A stretch of 64,000 nucleotides of DNA from Winogradskyella vincentii (lineage in GTDB: Bacteria; Bacteroidota; Bacteroidia; Flavobacteriales; Flavobacteriaceae). A program made the position numbers and the translations under genes. Position 1 is the first letter of the stretch. Each line of letters starts with the position of its first letter. The notes beneath the pieces are model-generated. The model saw only the letters and a list, made by a program, of their open reading frames with translations, was not told the origin of the DNA and searched no databases. Of the stretch, positions 47,479 through 58,137 are shown piece after piece. The stretch is taken from NCBI RefSeq assembly GCF_020166345.1, contig NZ_JAIUJS010000007.1, positions 62,001 through 126,000 on the forward strand, in the 5' to 3' direction.

Positions 47479-47595
47479 ATGAAAGTAAGAGCATCAGTAA
47501 AGAAAAGAAGCGCAGACTGTAAATTAGTACGACGCAAAGGAAGACTTTACGTAATTAACAAAAAGAATCCAAGATTCAAACAAAGACAAGGGTAA
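47479..47595 (+). CDS. rpmJ: 50S ribosomal protein L36 (zinc-free form)
   Basis: The 38-residue protein [20 protein letters not shown]... ends FKQRQG. Only one Cys (C14) remains of the usual C-C-C-H zinc site, so this is the C-minus form. The start at 47479 is the only ATG. rpsM follows 2 bases after the stop. Confidence 0.96.
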   Translation: MKVRASVKKRSADCKLVRRKGRLYVINKKNPRFKQRQG

Positions 47596-47597
47596 TT

Positions 47598-47972
47598 ATG
47601 GCAAGAATTGCAGGTGTAGACATACCAAAACAAAAAAGAGGAGTTATCTCTTTGACTTATATCTATGGAATAGGTAGAAGTAGAGCGAAAGAAATTTTAG
47701 CAACTGCTAAAGTAGATGAAGGCACTAAAGTTCAAGATTGGACAGATGATCAGATAGGAGCAATCCGTGAAGCGGTTGGTTCTTATAAGATTGAAGGTGA
47801 ATTACGTTCTGAAACACAATTGAACATTAAGCGTTTAATGGATATTGGATGTTACAGAGGTATTCGTCATAGAGCTGGTCTTCCTTTAAGAGGTCAACGT
47901 ACTAAGAATAACTCTCGTACTAGAAAAGGTAGAAGAAAAACAGTTGCTAACAAGAAAAAAGTAACTAAGTAA
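47598..47972 (+). CDS. rpsM: 30S ribosomal protein S13
   Basis: The 124-residue protein starts [21 protein letters not shown] and has [21 protein letters not shown], diagnostic of S13, a head protein bridging to L5. It is followed by a 107-base gap with a heptamer array. Confidence 0.98.
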   Translation: MARIAGVDIPKQKRGVISLTYIYGIGRSRAKEILATAKVDEGTKVQDWTDDQIGAIREAVGSYKIEGELRSETQLNIKRLMDIGCYRGIRHRAGLPLRGQRTKNNSRTRKGRRKTVANKKKVTK

Positions 47973-47982
47973 TAATTAAAGA

Positions 47983-48077
47983 CATTAGTCATTAGTAATT
48001 AGAAGTTAGATGAATCTGTCTGAAATGTAAAAGTTTAGGATTCTAACAACTAAAAGCTAACAACTAGAAACTAAAAA
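47983..48077 (+). repeat. Inverted arrays of 7-base units between rpsM and rpsK
   Basis: Four consecutive heptamers with a TTAG core lie at 47983-48010: CATTAGT, CATTAGT, AATTAGA, AGTTAGA. Five consecutive heptamers that start CTA lie at 48043-48077: CTAACAA, CTAAAAG, CTAACAA, CTAGAAA, CTAAAAA. The two arrays are complementary in register (TTAG with CTAA) and are separated by 32 bases, so the RNA could fold into a long imperfect hairpin ending 2 bases before the rpsK ATG. Confidence 0.7.
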
Positions 48078-48079
48078 AC

Positions 48080-48463
48080 ATGGCAAAGTCAAGTACAAAA
48101 AAACGTAAAGTAATTGTTGATGCAATAGGAGAGGCGCATATCACAGCATCTTTTAACAACATCATCGTTTCTTTAACAAACAAAAAGGGTGACGTAATTT
48201 CATGGTCATCGGCTGGTAAAATGGGCTTTAGAGGTTCTAAAAAGAATACTCCTTATGCAGCTCAGTTAGCAGCAGAAGATGCAGCGGCAGTAGCAAAAGA
48301 AGCTGGATTGAAGAAAGTAAAGGTTTATGTAAAAGGTCCTGGTAACGGTAGAGAATCTGCTATCAGATCAATTCATAATTCAGGTATAGAAGTTTCAGAA
48401 ATCATTGATGTAACTCCATTACCACATAATGGTTGTCGTCCACCTAAAAGACGTAGAGTATAA
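48080..48463 (+). CDS. rpsK: 30S ribosomal protein S11
   Basis: The 127-residue protein has [20 protein letters not shown] and [20 protein letters not shown], then [17 protein letters not shown], all S11 hallmarks. It is followed by a 133-base structured gap. Confidence 0.98.
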   Translation: MAKSSTKKRKVIVDAIGEAHITASFNNIIVSLTNKKGDVISWSSAGKMGFRGSKKNTPYAAQLAAEDAAAVAKEAGLKKVKVYVKGPGNGRESAIRSIHNSGIEVSEIIDVTPLPHNGCRPPKRRRV

Positions 48464-48488
48464 GGTAGGCTAATTCACATTTAATGTG

Positions 48489-48496
48489 TAATTTTG
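48489..48496 (+). promoter_or_regulatory. Candidate internal -7 element before rpsD
   Basis: TAATTTTG followed by CAG is an exact TAnnTTTG match inside the rpsK-rpsD gap. No TTG is seen at the -33 distance, so its strength is doubtful. Confidence 0.35.
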
Positions 48497-48524
48497 CAGA
48501 CTGAAAAAAATAATCAAGTATAAC

Positions 48525-48583
48525 TGAGAGATTAACGATTGTAAGAGGATAAGCTTAAGACCTTAATTTTACAGTCACTCTCA
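48525..48583 (+). promoter_or_regulatory. Nested hairpin before rpsD (candidate S4 leader)
   Basis: TGAGAG (48525-48530) pairs with CTCTCA (48578-48583). Inside, TGTAA (48540-48544) pairs with TTACA (48569-48573) and AGG (48546-48548) with CCT (48561-48563), around a TAAGCTTA palindrome. Three nested stems directly upstream of rpsD suggest a binding site for S4, which autoregulates its gene in both E. coli and Bacillus. That role here is inference. Confidence 0.5.
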
Positions 48584-48596
48584 AATTAAATTTAAA

Positions 48597-49202
48597 ATGG
48601 CAAGATATACTGGTCCTAAAACTAAAATAGCTAGAAAATTTGGTCAAGCTATATTCGGAGAAGACAAAGCCTTCGATAAAAGAAACTATCCTCCTGGTCA
48701 ACATGGCCCAAACAAAAGAAGAGGTAAAAAATCTGAGTATGCTATCCAATTAATGGAGAAGCAAAAAGCAAAATATACTTATGGTATATTAGAAAAGCAG
48801 TTCAGAAATATGTTCAAGAGAGCAACTGCAGCTCCCGGTATTACTGGTGAGGTATTACTTCAATTTTGTGAATCTCGTTTAGATAACGTGGTATATAGAA
48901 TGGGTGTTGCTCCAACAAGAAGTGGTGCAAGACAATTAGTATCTCATAGACACATTACTGTGAATGGTGAAAAGGTGAATATTCCTTCTTATCAATTAAA
49001 AGCAGGGGATGTTGTTGGTGTTAGAGAGAAGTCAAAATCACTAGAAGCTATTCAACATTCATTAGCTAACTCAAGCAATGTTTACGAATGGATCACTTGG
49101 AACAATGATAAAATGGAAGGAACTTATGTTTCTGTTCCAGCAAGAATCCAAATACCAGAGCAAATCAACGAACAATTTATCGTTGAACTTTACTCTAAAT
49201 AA
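48597..49202 (+). CDS. rpsD: 30S ribosomal protein S4
   Basis: The 201-residue protein starts [20 protein letters not shown] and has the S4 RNA-binding domain [29 protein letters not shown]. It lacks N-terminal cysteines, so it is the zinc-free form. It begins 14 bases after the candidate leader. Confidence 0.98.
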   Translation: MARYTGPKTKIARKFGQAIFGEDKAFDKRNYPPGQHGPNKRRGKKSEYAIQLMEKQKAKYTYGILEKQFRNMFKRATAAPGITGEVLLQFCESRLDNVVYRMGVAPTRSGARQLVSHRHITVNGEKVNIPSYQLKAGDVVGVREKSKSLEAIQHSLANSSNVYEWITWNNDKMEGTYVSVPARIQIPEQINEQFIVELYSK

Positions 49203-49206
49203 TAAA

Positions 49207-49259
49207 ACTAATCACATTGGTATTTAGCCAAAGGGTTTATTAGTCTTCTTCAAACTAAT
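49207..49259 (+). promoter_or_regulatory. Alternative hairpins between rpsD and rpoA
   Basis: ATTAGT (49239-49244) can pair with ACTAAT at 49207-49212 or with a second ACTAAT at 49254-49259. The first hairpin contains an inner TTGG/CCAA stem (49217-49220 with 49228-49231). The two pairings exclude each other, a layout typical of RNA switches. No T-run follows. Confidence 0.4.
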
Positions 49260-49297
49260 ATTCCGCGCAACTAAATAACAATTAAAACGAAGACAAA

Positions 49298-50290
49298 ATG
49301 GCAATATTAAATTTTCAGAAGCCCGACAAAGTAATCATGATTGATTCTACTGATTTCGAAGGTAAATTCGAATTCAGACCATTAGAACCTGGTTATGGTT
49401 TAACAGTAGGAAATGCATTAAGAAGAGTTTTATTATCTTCTTTAGAAGGATTCGCAATTACATCAGTTAGAATAGAGGGTGTAGATCACGAATTTTCTAC
49501 AATCTCTGGTGTTGTTGAGGATGTTACTGAAATGATTTTGAACTTAAAGCAAGTTAACTTTAAGCGTCAAATAGATGAAATTGATAACGAAACAGTTACA
49601 ATTTCAATTTCAGGACAAGAGCAAATCACTGCCGGTGATTTTCAGAAGTTTATTTCTGGGTTCCAGGTATTAAATACAGATTTAGTGATTTGTAACTTAG
49701 ATCCAAAAGTTAATATCAATATGGAACTTACTATCGAAAAAGGTAGAGGATATGTTCCTGCTGAAGAAAACAAAAAGGCATCTGCACCTGTAGGTACAAT
49801 ATTTACAGATTCTATCTACACGCCAATTAAAAATGTTAAGTATAGCATTGAGAATTTCCGTGTAGAGCAGAAAACGGATTACGAGAAATTAATTTTCGAA
49901 ATCATTACAGATGGTTCAATTCATCCAAAAGATGCTTTAACAGAAGCTGCAAAGATTTTAATTCACCACTTCATGTTATTCTCTGATGAGCGTATAACTT
50001 TAGAAGCTGATGAAATTGCACAGACGGAAACTTATGATGAAGAATCACTTCACATGAGACAATTATTGAAGACTAAATTAGTTGACATGGATCTTTCTGT
50101 ACGTGCATTGAATTGTTTAAAAGCTGCAGAGGTAGATACTTTAGGAGATTTAGTATCATTCAATAAAAATGATTTAATGAAATTCAGAAACTTTGGTAAG
50201 AAGTCTTTAACTGAACTAGAAGAATTAGTTAACGTTAAGGGACTAAATTTCGGAATGGATTTAAGCAAATATAAATTAGATAAAGATTAA
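49298..50290 (+). CDS. rpoA: RNA polymerase alpha subunit
   Basis: The 330-residue subunit has the N-terminal assembly domain ([23 protein letters not shown]) and the C-terminal DNA/activator-binding domain ([39 protein letters not shown]). The length and linker are normal. It is the alpha operon gene before rplQ. Confidence 0.98.
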   Translation: MAILNFQKPDKVIMIDSTDFEGKFEFRPLEPGYGLTVGNALRRVLLSSLEGFAITSVRIEGVDHEFSTISGVVEDVTEMILNLKQVNFKRQIDEIDNETVTISISGQEQITAGDFQKFISGFQVLNTDLVICNLDPKVNINMELTIEKGRGYVPAEENKKASAPVGTIFTDSIYTPIKNVKYSIENFRVEQKTDYEKLIFEIITDGSIHPKDALTEAAKILIHHFMLFSDERITLEADEIAQTETYDEESLHMRQLLKTKLVDMDLSVRALNCLKAAEVDTLGDLVSFNKNDLMKFRNFGKKSLTELEELVNVKGLNFGMDLSKYKLDKD

Positions 50291-50357
50291 TTATAAACTC
50301 CTTTATAATTTGCTCCTCATAAGGGTTGAAGCAAGATAAAGGTTTAAAACAAGAGTC

Positions 50358-50834
50358 ATGAGACACGGAAAAAAATTCAACCATTTAGGAAGAAAGACTG
50401 CGCATAGAAAAGCTATGTTGGCAAATATGGCATGTTCACTTATTGAACATAAGCGTATTAATACAACAACGGCTAAGGCTAAAGCATTAAAGCAGTTTAT
50501 CGAGCCAATGATCACAAAGTCTAAAACAGATACAACTCATAACAGACGTATTGTTTTTTCTAGGCTAAGACAAAAGGAAGCTGTAGCAGAATTGTTTAGA
50601 GATGTAGCAGCAAAGGTTGGCGATCGTCCAGGTGGTTATACACGTATTATTAAGTTGGGTAACAGACTTGGTGATAATGCAGATATGGCAATGATTGAAT
50701 TAGTAGATTACAACGAGCTTTATAACGCTGGTAAACCTGCTAAGAAAACGACTCGTAGAAGTAGAAGAGGTGGTAAGAAGGCAACAACTGCTGTTCCACC
50801 AGTTGATACTAATGCTTCAAACGAAGAAGAATAA
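50358..50834 (+). CDS. rplQ: 50S ribosomal protein L17
   Basis: The 158-residue protein starts [20 protein letters not shown] and has the L17 core up to [25 protein letters not shown] basic then acidic C-terminal tail ([18 protein letters not shown] ... NEEE) makes it longer than the 127-residue E. coli form. Last gene of the superoperon. Confidence 0.98.
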   Translation: MRHGKKFNHLGRKTAHRKAMLANMACSLIEHKRINTTTAKAKALKQFIEPMITKSKTDTTHNRRIVFSRLRQKEAVAELFRDVAAKVGDRPGGYTRIIKLGNRLGDNADMAMIELVDYNELYNAGKPAKKTTRRSRRGGKKATTAVPPVDTNASNEEE

Positions 50835-50859
50835 ATGTTAATAAGCATTAATAAATATC

Positions 50860-50893
50860 AAGGATAAACTTTTTAGGTTTATCCTTTTTTTTT
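50860..50893 (+). terminator. Superoperon terminator after rplQ
   Basis: AAGGATAAAC (50860-50869) pairs perfectly with GTTTATCCTT (50877-50886), followed by a run of nine Ts (50885-50893). It is a strong intrinsic terminator. Confidence 0.85.
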
Positions 50894-50915
50894 GGAATTT
50901 TGTGAAAATCAAAAT

Positions 50916-51560
50916 ATGAGGGTTTCTATAATTATTATTTTCTTAATTGTACTCACTTCAGGAGCACAAAATCTACCTGCTGTAGATATAGTTAGTGAAT
51001 CTGGTTTTGTTGTTAACGATGCCAATTCTGATCTTGGAATTGAAGGAACTGTCTATCTCAATGAAAACTGGGATAGTGTTGCAGAAGTTATAACTCATGA
51101 TGATAAAAACTATACAGTAGAAGCTATTAATTATAATGTAAAATTAGAAACGTTTGTTGTAAAATCTTCAGAAGGTAAATTGCTCACGTTAAATAAGGAC
51201 AGAGTAAAATATATAAAGTATAACTCATCGATTTTTGAGATCATTAATGGTAAGTATTTGGAGCAATTCTCAACGGGTGAGGTCGAAATTTACAAAGAAT
51301 ATTACTTAGCTATTATATCTGGTGCAATAGACCCAATGACAAAAGATAAACTTACTAATGATAAATATGATATTAAGGCTAGATACTACCACAAAGAAGG
51401 TAACGATATCATAGAGTTTAAACCAACAAAAAAAAATATCTTCAATCTCTTTGAGAAAGATAAAGCTGGTAAGGTGAAAACCTATATCAAAAAACAGAAC
51501 CTTTCCATAAGGGATGAAGATGATTTAAAACAAATATTAAAGTATTATTCAACCCTATAA
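50916..51560 (+). CDS. Secreted hypothetical protein
   Basis: The frame opens at a TTG (50892) inside the terminator run, but ATG at 50916 gives a standard signal peptide (MRVSIIIIFLIVLTSGAQ). The product is then 214 residues. The mature part has a beta-rich N-terminal domain (about 20-120) and a Lys-rich helical end (KPTKKNIFNLFEKDKAGKVK). I recognise no family. GAATTTTG (50895-50902) is a near -7 element. It lies 26 bases before carA and may be cotranscribed with it. Confidence 0.8.
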   Translation: MRVSIIIIFLIVLTSGAQNLPAVDIVSESGFVVNDANSDLGIEGTVYLNENWDSVAEVITHDDKNYTVEAINYNVKLETFVVKSSEGKLLTLNKDRVKYIKYNSSIFEIINGKYLEQFSTGEVEIYKEYYLAIISGAIDPMTKDKLTNDKYDIKARYYHKEGNDIIEFKPTKKNIFNLFEKDKAGKVKTYIKKQNLSIRDEDDLKQILKYYSTL

Positions 51561-51586
51561 TAATTGAACTAGAAAAAAGAAAACAG

Positions 51587-52690
51587 ATGAAATACAAATC
51601 GAGAAAAAAAGCGCTTATATTATTAGCTGATGGCACTATTTTTTATGGAAAATCAATAGGTAAAGAAGGTAGTGCATTTGGTGAAGTGTGTTTTAATACT
51701 GGTACAACAGGTTATCAGGAAATTTTTACGGATCCCTCTTATTATGGTCAGTTAATGGTGACTACCAACGCGCATATTGGAAATTATGGTACAAAAGAAG
51801 ATGAAAACCAATCAGACACTGTAAAAATAGCTGGTTTGATTTGTAAAAATTTTAGTTTCGAATATTCTCGACCTGGTGGTGATGCCTCTTTAGAAGATTA
51901 CTTTGAAAAACACAATACGCTTGCTATTTCAGATGTTGACACGAGAGCACTAGTTAGTTATATTAGGGATAATGGAGCCATGAATGCTGTTATATCTACC
52001 GATGTTGATAATATAGAAGGATTAAAAAAGCAGTTGGCAGAGCAACCAAATATGGAAGGTTTAGAATTAGCTTCCCAAGTATCTACAAAAGAACCTTATT
52101 ACTTTGGTGATGAAAATGCAACTTATAAAATTTCAGCTTTAGATATTGGTATTAAAAAGAATATCCTTGTAAACTTGGCAACAAGAGATGCCTATATAAA
52201 GGTATTTCCGCATAATTCAAAGTTTGAAGATCTTGAAGCATTTAATCCTGATGGGTATTTTATTTCAAATGGACCTGGTGATCCAGAGCCATTGGTAGAA
52301 GCTCAGGACGTGGCTAGAGAAATCATAAAAAGGGATAAGCCATTATTTGGTATTTGTCTAGGCCACCAGGTAATAGCCTTGGCTAACGGCATTTCTACTT
52401 ATAAAATGCACAATGGGCATAGAGGAATTAATCATCCTGTAAAAAATCTAATTACAGGAAAGGGCGAAATCACTTCTCAAAATCACGGATTTGCAATCAA
52501 TAGAGAAGAAACTGAGGCAAATCCAAATGTTGAGATCACGCATTTACATTTAAATGACGATACAGTTGCAGGCATAAAAGTAAAAGGGAAAAATTGTTTT
52601 TCTGTGCAATATCATCCAGAGGCAAGCCCAGGCCCAAATGATTCCATTTATTTGTTTGATCAGTTTATAGAGAATATAAAGAATGCATAA
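51587..52690 (+). CDS. carA: Carbamoyl-phosphate synthase small subunit
   Basis: The 367-residue glutamine amidotransferase subunit has the N-terminal CPSase domain (FGEVCFNTGTTGYQEIFTDPSY) and the class I GATase domain with LFGICLGHQ (nucleophile Cys) and QYHPEASPGPND (His and Glu). It supplies ammonia to the large subunit for pyrimidine and arginine synthesis. The large-subunit gene is not adjacent. Confidence 0.96.
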   Translation: MKYKSRKKALILLADGTIFYGKSIGKEGSAFGEVCFNTGTTGYQEIFTDPSYYGQLMVTTNAHIGNYGTKEDENQSDTVKIAGLICKNFSFEYSRPGGDASLEDYFEKHNTLAISDVDTRALVSYIRDNGAMNAVISTDVDNIEGLKKQLAEQPNMEGLELASQVSTKEPYYFGDENATYKISALDIGIKKNILVNLATRDAYIKVFPHNSKFEDLEAFNPDGYFISNGPGDPEPLVEAQDVAREIIKRDKPLFGICLGHQVIALANGISTYKMHNGHRGINHPVKNLITGKGEITSQNHGFAINREETEANPNVEITHLHLNDDTVAGIKVKGKNCFSVQYHPEASPGPNDSIYLFDQFIENIKNA

Positions 52691-52695
52691 AGAAG

Positions 52696-52746
52696 AAAAA
52701 ACGCAAAAAATCAAACGATTAATTGCGTTTTTTTTTATACGAAAAC
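52696..52746 (+). terminator. Terminator after carA
   Basis: ACGCAA (52701-52706) pairs with TTGCGT (52733-52738), flanked by A- and T-runs, so it can work in both directions. Confidence 0.75.
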
Positions 52747-52806
52747 ATTATAGTAAATATTAATCGTAAATATGATTTTTGTTCTGTTTTACGCCTCATA
52801 TTTTCG

Positions 52807-52814
52807 TAATTTTG
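52807..52814 (+). promoter_or_regulatory. Candidate eno promoter -7 element
   Basis: TAATTTTG is an exact TAnnTTTG match 28 bases before the eno ATG. A TTTG at 52778-52781 lies 25 bases upstream, slightly longer than the usual spacing. Confidence 0.5.
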
Positions 52815-52830
52815 AACAATTAAATATTAA

Positions 52831-54132
<1,302 letters not shown>

Positions 54133-54153
54133 TTAATACTAAATATTTTTGAC

Positions 54154-54182
54154 AAAGGCAGCATTTTAATGTTGCCTTTTTT
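54154..54182 (+). terminator. Terminator after eno
   Basis: AAAGGCA (54154-54160) pairs with TGCCTTT (54173-54179), extended inside by CAT/ATG around a TTTT loop. T-run follows. The remaining gap to 54357 is AT-rich; I saw no other signal. Confidence 0.8.
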
Positions 54183-54357
54183 GTTTTAAAATTCTTACAA
54201 TATTTAGAATAATTACACATATAAACGATAAAATATTACACTTTGTCGTAAAAAATACACAATTTCCCTTGGTTTTAAATATTTAATTTCCAATATTTAC
54301 AGCACCAAATTACATAGTTAGATTTACTCTTAACTACATAAACAAATTCAACCTACT

Positions 54358-57300
54358 ATGAAACGTACACTACTCACGTTGTTATCATTAATTATGGTAT
54401 TGCCATTTTTTGCCCAAAATCAAAAAGGTATTTGGACCAAAAAGCAAGAATCAGAGCTTACTCAAAAAGCACGAAATTTAGAACGTGTAATTATCCCAAA
54501 TAAATACGAAATCTTTTCTTTGAATTTAGATCAGTTAAGATCTAGTATTAACTCTGCTCCAAAAAGAATTTCAAATAGCTTAGCTGGGAGCAATACAATA
54601 ATGCAGTTTCCAAATTCAGATGGAAGTATAGAGAATTATAGAGTCCAAAAGACTGATGTGATGCATCCGGAACTTGCCTCAAAATATCCTAATATTTACA
54701 CATATTTTGGTCAGAGTATAAGTAACCCATTGCATAAAATATATTTTACAATTACCTCTCAAGGATTTAGAGGTGTGATTACAGGAGAAAAAACAGTTTA
54801 TATAGATCCTTATGCTAAAGGAGATAAAGCAAACTATATAGTTTATAATAGAAAAGATTATACAAGAAGCGCAACTGACAATTGGAGATGTTATGCGGAT
54901 GAAGTTGAAGACGAGGTAAACGAAAGTTTTGATACCAGTATTTTTGATAGAAATATACAGGATGGCAAACTAAGACAGTATGAATTGGCAATTGCCTGTA
55001 CATCTGAATATACAGCATATCATGACGACGGTAATGCTGGAAACGGTGATGCCAGAGCAGATGCTTTAGCTGCAATGGTAATTACTGTGGCGCGTGTTAA
55101 TTCAGTTTACGAAAGAGATTTTGCGGTTACCTTTCAATTAGTAGCTAATAACGATTTATTGATTTACGAAAATGGTTTTTCAGTAGGTGGTGATCCAGAA
55201 CCCTACGACAATTATAGCGGAAGCCAGATGTTAGGTGTTAATACATCCAATATTTCTGGTTTGATAGGTTCTACAGGTTATGATATTGGCCATGTTTTTA
55301 GTACAGGTGGTGGAGGAATAGCAGGGACTAGTCCGTGTGCGACATCTTCTAAGGGTAGAGGCGTTACGGGAATTGTGACTCCAGAATTTGACCCTTTTGA
55401 TATTGATTATGTATCTCATGAGATTGGTCATCAGTATGGTGCTGGTCATACATACTACAATGCTTGTTTTGGATCTAAAGTAAGTGATGATTATGAACCA
55501 GGTAGTGCATCGACCATAATGGGATATGCTGGTATTTGTGCACCAAATGTACAAGATAATAGTGATGGTTATTTCCATGCTCGTAGTATAGTGCAAATGT
55601 CCGCATCAATTTTAGCAGATGCTTGTGAAACAGAAATCACAATTGCTAATACGCAACCAACTGCAGATGCAGGTTCAAATTATACAATTCCTATATCTAC
55701 TCCATTTATTTTGGATGCAAGTGGTTCGTCAGATCCAGATTCTGGTGATGTATTAACATATAACTGGGAACAATATGACAATGATGGTTCTTATACGCAA
55801 CCACCATTATCTACTAATGCAGGTGGACCTGTGTTTAGAACTAACTTTCCTGTTAGTGATCCAACAAGAACCTTCCCAAATTTAGAAGCTATAATAAATA
55901 ACGAAACACCTACTTGGGAAGTTCTTCCTAGTGTAGGACGTCAATTAGACTTTAGATTAACAGTTCGAGATAACTCAACATTAGGAGGTCAAACAGATCA
56001 AGATGATACAGTAATAACGGTATCTGCGTCAGCAGGTCCATTTTTAGTCTCTTCACCTAATACTGGAAGCGAAATTTGGTATACTGGAGAAACTAAAACC
56101 GTAACTTGGAACGTCAACAATACTGCTAGCTTGTCTTCAAATGTCAATATCTTATTGTCTACGGATGGCGGTTATACATATCCTATAACTTTAGCATCAA
56201 ATGTTTCTAATGACGGTTCACAAGATATTACAGTTCCAAATAATGTTGGAACAACCAATAGAATCAAAATAGAAGCATCTAGTAATATCTTCTTTGATTT
56301 ATCTAATGCTGATTTTGAAATTAAAGCTGGAACTTTTGAGATCACTGCCAGTCAATCTACGGAGTCTGTATGTCAACCTACGGATGCTGTTTTTAATTTA
56401 GATTATGCTCCAGCTCCGGGATTTTCTGAAACCGTGGCACTATCAGCTTTAGGTTTGCCAGGAGGTGCTGTAGCAACATTTTCGCCGACATCAATTAGTG
56501 CTAATGGGTCATTTACAATGACAATTTCGAATACAGGTGGTGTAACAACTGGCAATTACCCGATAACAGTTCAGGGAGAAGGTCAGACTACTTTTGTCAC
56601 TGAGACTTTTGATGTATTGTTTAACGTGTTTGACAATAATATCGGAGTGGTTTCGCTGTCTTCACCTGTTAATGGTGCTCAAAATCAATCTTCTGATTTA
56701 TTGCTTACATGGGATGCTTTAACTAGTGCTTCACAATACGATATTGAGATTTCAGATGCTTCTGATTTCTCTTCAGTTATTGAATCAGCTACTGTGGTTA
56801 ACGCAACAGAATATCAAACAACTAATTTGCTTGCTGGAACTATTTATTATTGGAGGGTTAAACCAGAAAATACTTGTTTAGCCGGTAACTTTGGTGAGAT
56901 ATATGTATTCCAAACTGCTAATGATGTTTGTAATACATATGATAATGAATATTTTGAAAACGGAGATAACACTTGGGAGACTTTCTCAAATAATGCTGTT
57001 AGTGCGAGAGTAGATGTGCCGGATGATATTGTTGTTAGTGATGTTACATTTTTTATGAATGCTACACATAGTGATGTGGGTGATATTAAAATGCAATTTA
57101 GCTCTCCTACTGGTATTTTTGCTGAGGTTTATAACAGAGATTGTGCTAATGGTAATAACTTTAATGTAACATTTACGGATTCAGGCTCATCGCTTTCTTG
57201 TTCTGGTACTCCTAGAGTAAGTGGTAATGTATTGCCTAGTCAAGCCTTTACGAGATTTGATGGTTCTAATGGACAAGGTACTTGGGTATTATTAGCTACT

Positions 57301-57978
57301 GATAGAACATCTAATTCAGCAGGTGGTACATTTAACCAATTTAGTGTTACTATATGTGGTGAATTACAGATTATTAATGATGTTACTATTGTCAATAAAA
57401 CTGATATTACTTTAGATGAAGGAACTTCTACGGTTATTAATTTAACTGAATTAGAAGTGGCTCAACCTGCAGCAACAAATAATGATCTTAATTACATTAT
57501 TACTCAAGTTCCAGTTAATGGAGTACTATTATTAAATGCAATGCCTATTAGCATAGGAGACACATTTTCACAAACTGATATTCAAAATGGTTTGCTATCG
57601 TATTCGCACGGTGGAGCAAATGTTGATCCTGATAGTTTTAAGTTTTCAGTAGAAGGAAATGATAGTGCAATACTTGGTAATCAACAATTCAATTTTAATA
57701 TACAACCTGTGTTAGGTACAGAAGAGTTTAATAGTAATGATGTATTGGTTTACCCTAATCCGAATAAGGGAGACTTCAACATCGTTATGAATAGGGAGTA
57801 TCAAGATGTTAATATTCAATTATTTGATATCCAAGGACGAGAAATCTTTAATAAAAAATATGGTGTTGATTCTAACACTATAAATATTAACAATATTAAT
57901 CTAACTAGTGGTGTCTATCTTCTAAGAATTAATGCTGATGGAAACATACTAGACAAAAAACTTGTTATTAAAAAATAG
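54358..57978 (+). CDS. Secreted metzincin (reprolysin-like) protease with T9SS sorting domain
   Basis: The 1206-residue multidomain protein has a Sec signal (about residues 1-19). A propeptide region precedes a metzincin catalytic domain with HEIGHQYGAGH (354-364), the zinc motif HExxHxxGxxH with E355 as catalytic base. A PKD-like segment (PTADAGSNYTIPISTPFILDASGSSDPD), an Ig/fibronectin-like region with WDALTSASQYDIEISD, and a proprotein-convertase P-domain (DIKMQFSSPTGIFAEVY; GTWVLLATD) follow. A cadherin-like repeat and a C-terminal T9SS type A domain (LVYPNPNKGDFNIVM to KKLVIKK) complete it. It is secreted or surface-bound and should degrade extracellular protein. Monocistronic. Confidence 0.93.
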   Translation: MKRTLLTLLSLIMVLPFFAQNQKGIWTKKQESELTQKARNLERVIIPNKYEIFSLNLDQLRSSINSAPKRISNSLAGSNTIMQFPNSDGSIENYRVQKTDVMHPELASKYPNIYTYFGQSISNPLHKIYFTITSQGFRGVITGEKTVYIDPYAKGDKANYIVYNRKDYTRSATDNWRCYADEVEDEVNESFDTSIFDRNIQDGKLRQYELAIACTSEYTAYHDDGNAGNGDARADALAAMVITVARVNSVYERDFAVTFQLVANNDLLIYENGFSVGGDPEPYDNYSGSQMLGVNTSNISGLIGSTGYDIGHVFSTGGGGIAGTSPCATSSKGRGVTGIVTPEFDPFDIDYVSHEIGHQYGAGHTYYNACFGSKVSDDYEPGSASTIMGYAGICAPNVQDNSDGYFHARSIVQMSASILADACETEITIANTQPTADAGSNYTIPISTPFILDASGSSDPDSGDVLTYNWEQYDNDGSYTQPPLSTNAGGPVFRTNFPVSDPTRTFPNLEAIINNETPTWEVLPSVGRQLDFRLTVRDNSTLGGQTDQDDTVITVSASAGPFLVSSPNTGSEIWYTGETKTVTWNVNNTASLSSNVNILLSTDGGYTYPITLASNVSNDGSQDITVPNNVGTTNRIKIEASSNIFFDLSNADFEIKAGTFEITASQSTESVCQPTDAVFNLDYAPAPGFSETVALSALGLPGGAVATFSPTSISANGSFTMTISNTGGVTTGNYPITVQGEGQTTFVTETFDVLFNVFDNNIGVVSLSSPVNGAQNQSSDLLLTWDALTSASQYDIEISDASDFSSVIESATVVNATEYQTTNLLAGTIYYWRVKPENTCLAGNFGEIYVFQTANDVCNTYDNEYFENGDNTWETFSNNAVSARVDVPDDIVVSDVTFFMNATHSDVGDIKMQFSSPTGIFAEVYNRDCANGNNFNVTFTDSGSSLSCSGTPRVSGNVLPSQAFTRFDGSNGQGTWVLLATDRTSNSAGGTFNQFSVTICGELQIINDVTIVNKTDITLDEGTSTVINLTELEVAQPAATNNDLNYIITQVPVNGVLLLNAMPISIGDTFSQTDIQNGLLSYSHGGANVDPDSFKFSVEGNDSAILGNQQFNFNIQPVLGTEEFNSNDVLVYPNPNKGDFNIVMNREYQDVNIQLFDIQGREIFNKKYGVDSNTININNINLTSGVYLLRINADGNILDKKLVIKK

Positions 57979-57998
57979 CTTAGTTTTTTAAGAATTTC

Positions 57999-58036
57999 AA
58001 AGCCGAAATCCTATGTTCGATTTCGGCTTTTTTTTG
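57999..58036 (+). terminator. Terminator after the metzincin gene
   Basis: AAAGCCGAAATC (57999-58010) pairs with GATTTCGGCTTT (58019-58030), an uninterrupted 12-base stem followed by Ts. Confidence 0.88.
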
Positions 58037-58137
58037 TAATCAAATTTCTGTTAAAAGGGTTATAATTCCCTTAGCGAAATCGTTTGATATTTTGTAATTT
58101 TACAGTCCTTTTAAAATTAATACTCAATAAAATAAAA

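Noticed and set aside
47983-48077. Heptamer arrays as a CRISPR-like array
   Set aside because: Units are 7 bases without unique spacers, and there are no cas genes.
50892-50915. TTG start for the secreted protein upstream of carA
   Set aside because: It begins in the terminator T-run and would put charged residues before the signal peptide; ATG 50916 is better.
55231-55596. Minus-strand open frame of 121 codons in the metzincin gene
   Set aside because: Antisense shadow, with a composition that mirrors the real reading frame.
58084-58137. Longer N-terminus for citrate synthase from TTG 58084
   Set aside because: It would add 18 residues of hydrophobic sequence not seen in the family and overlaps promoter-like bases.
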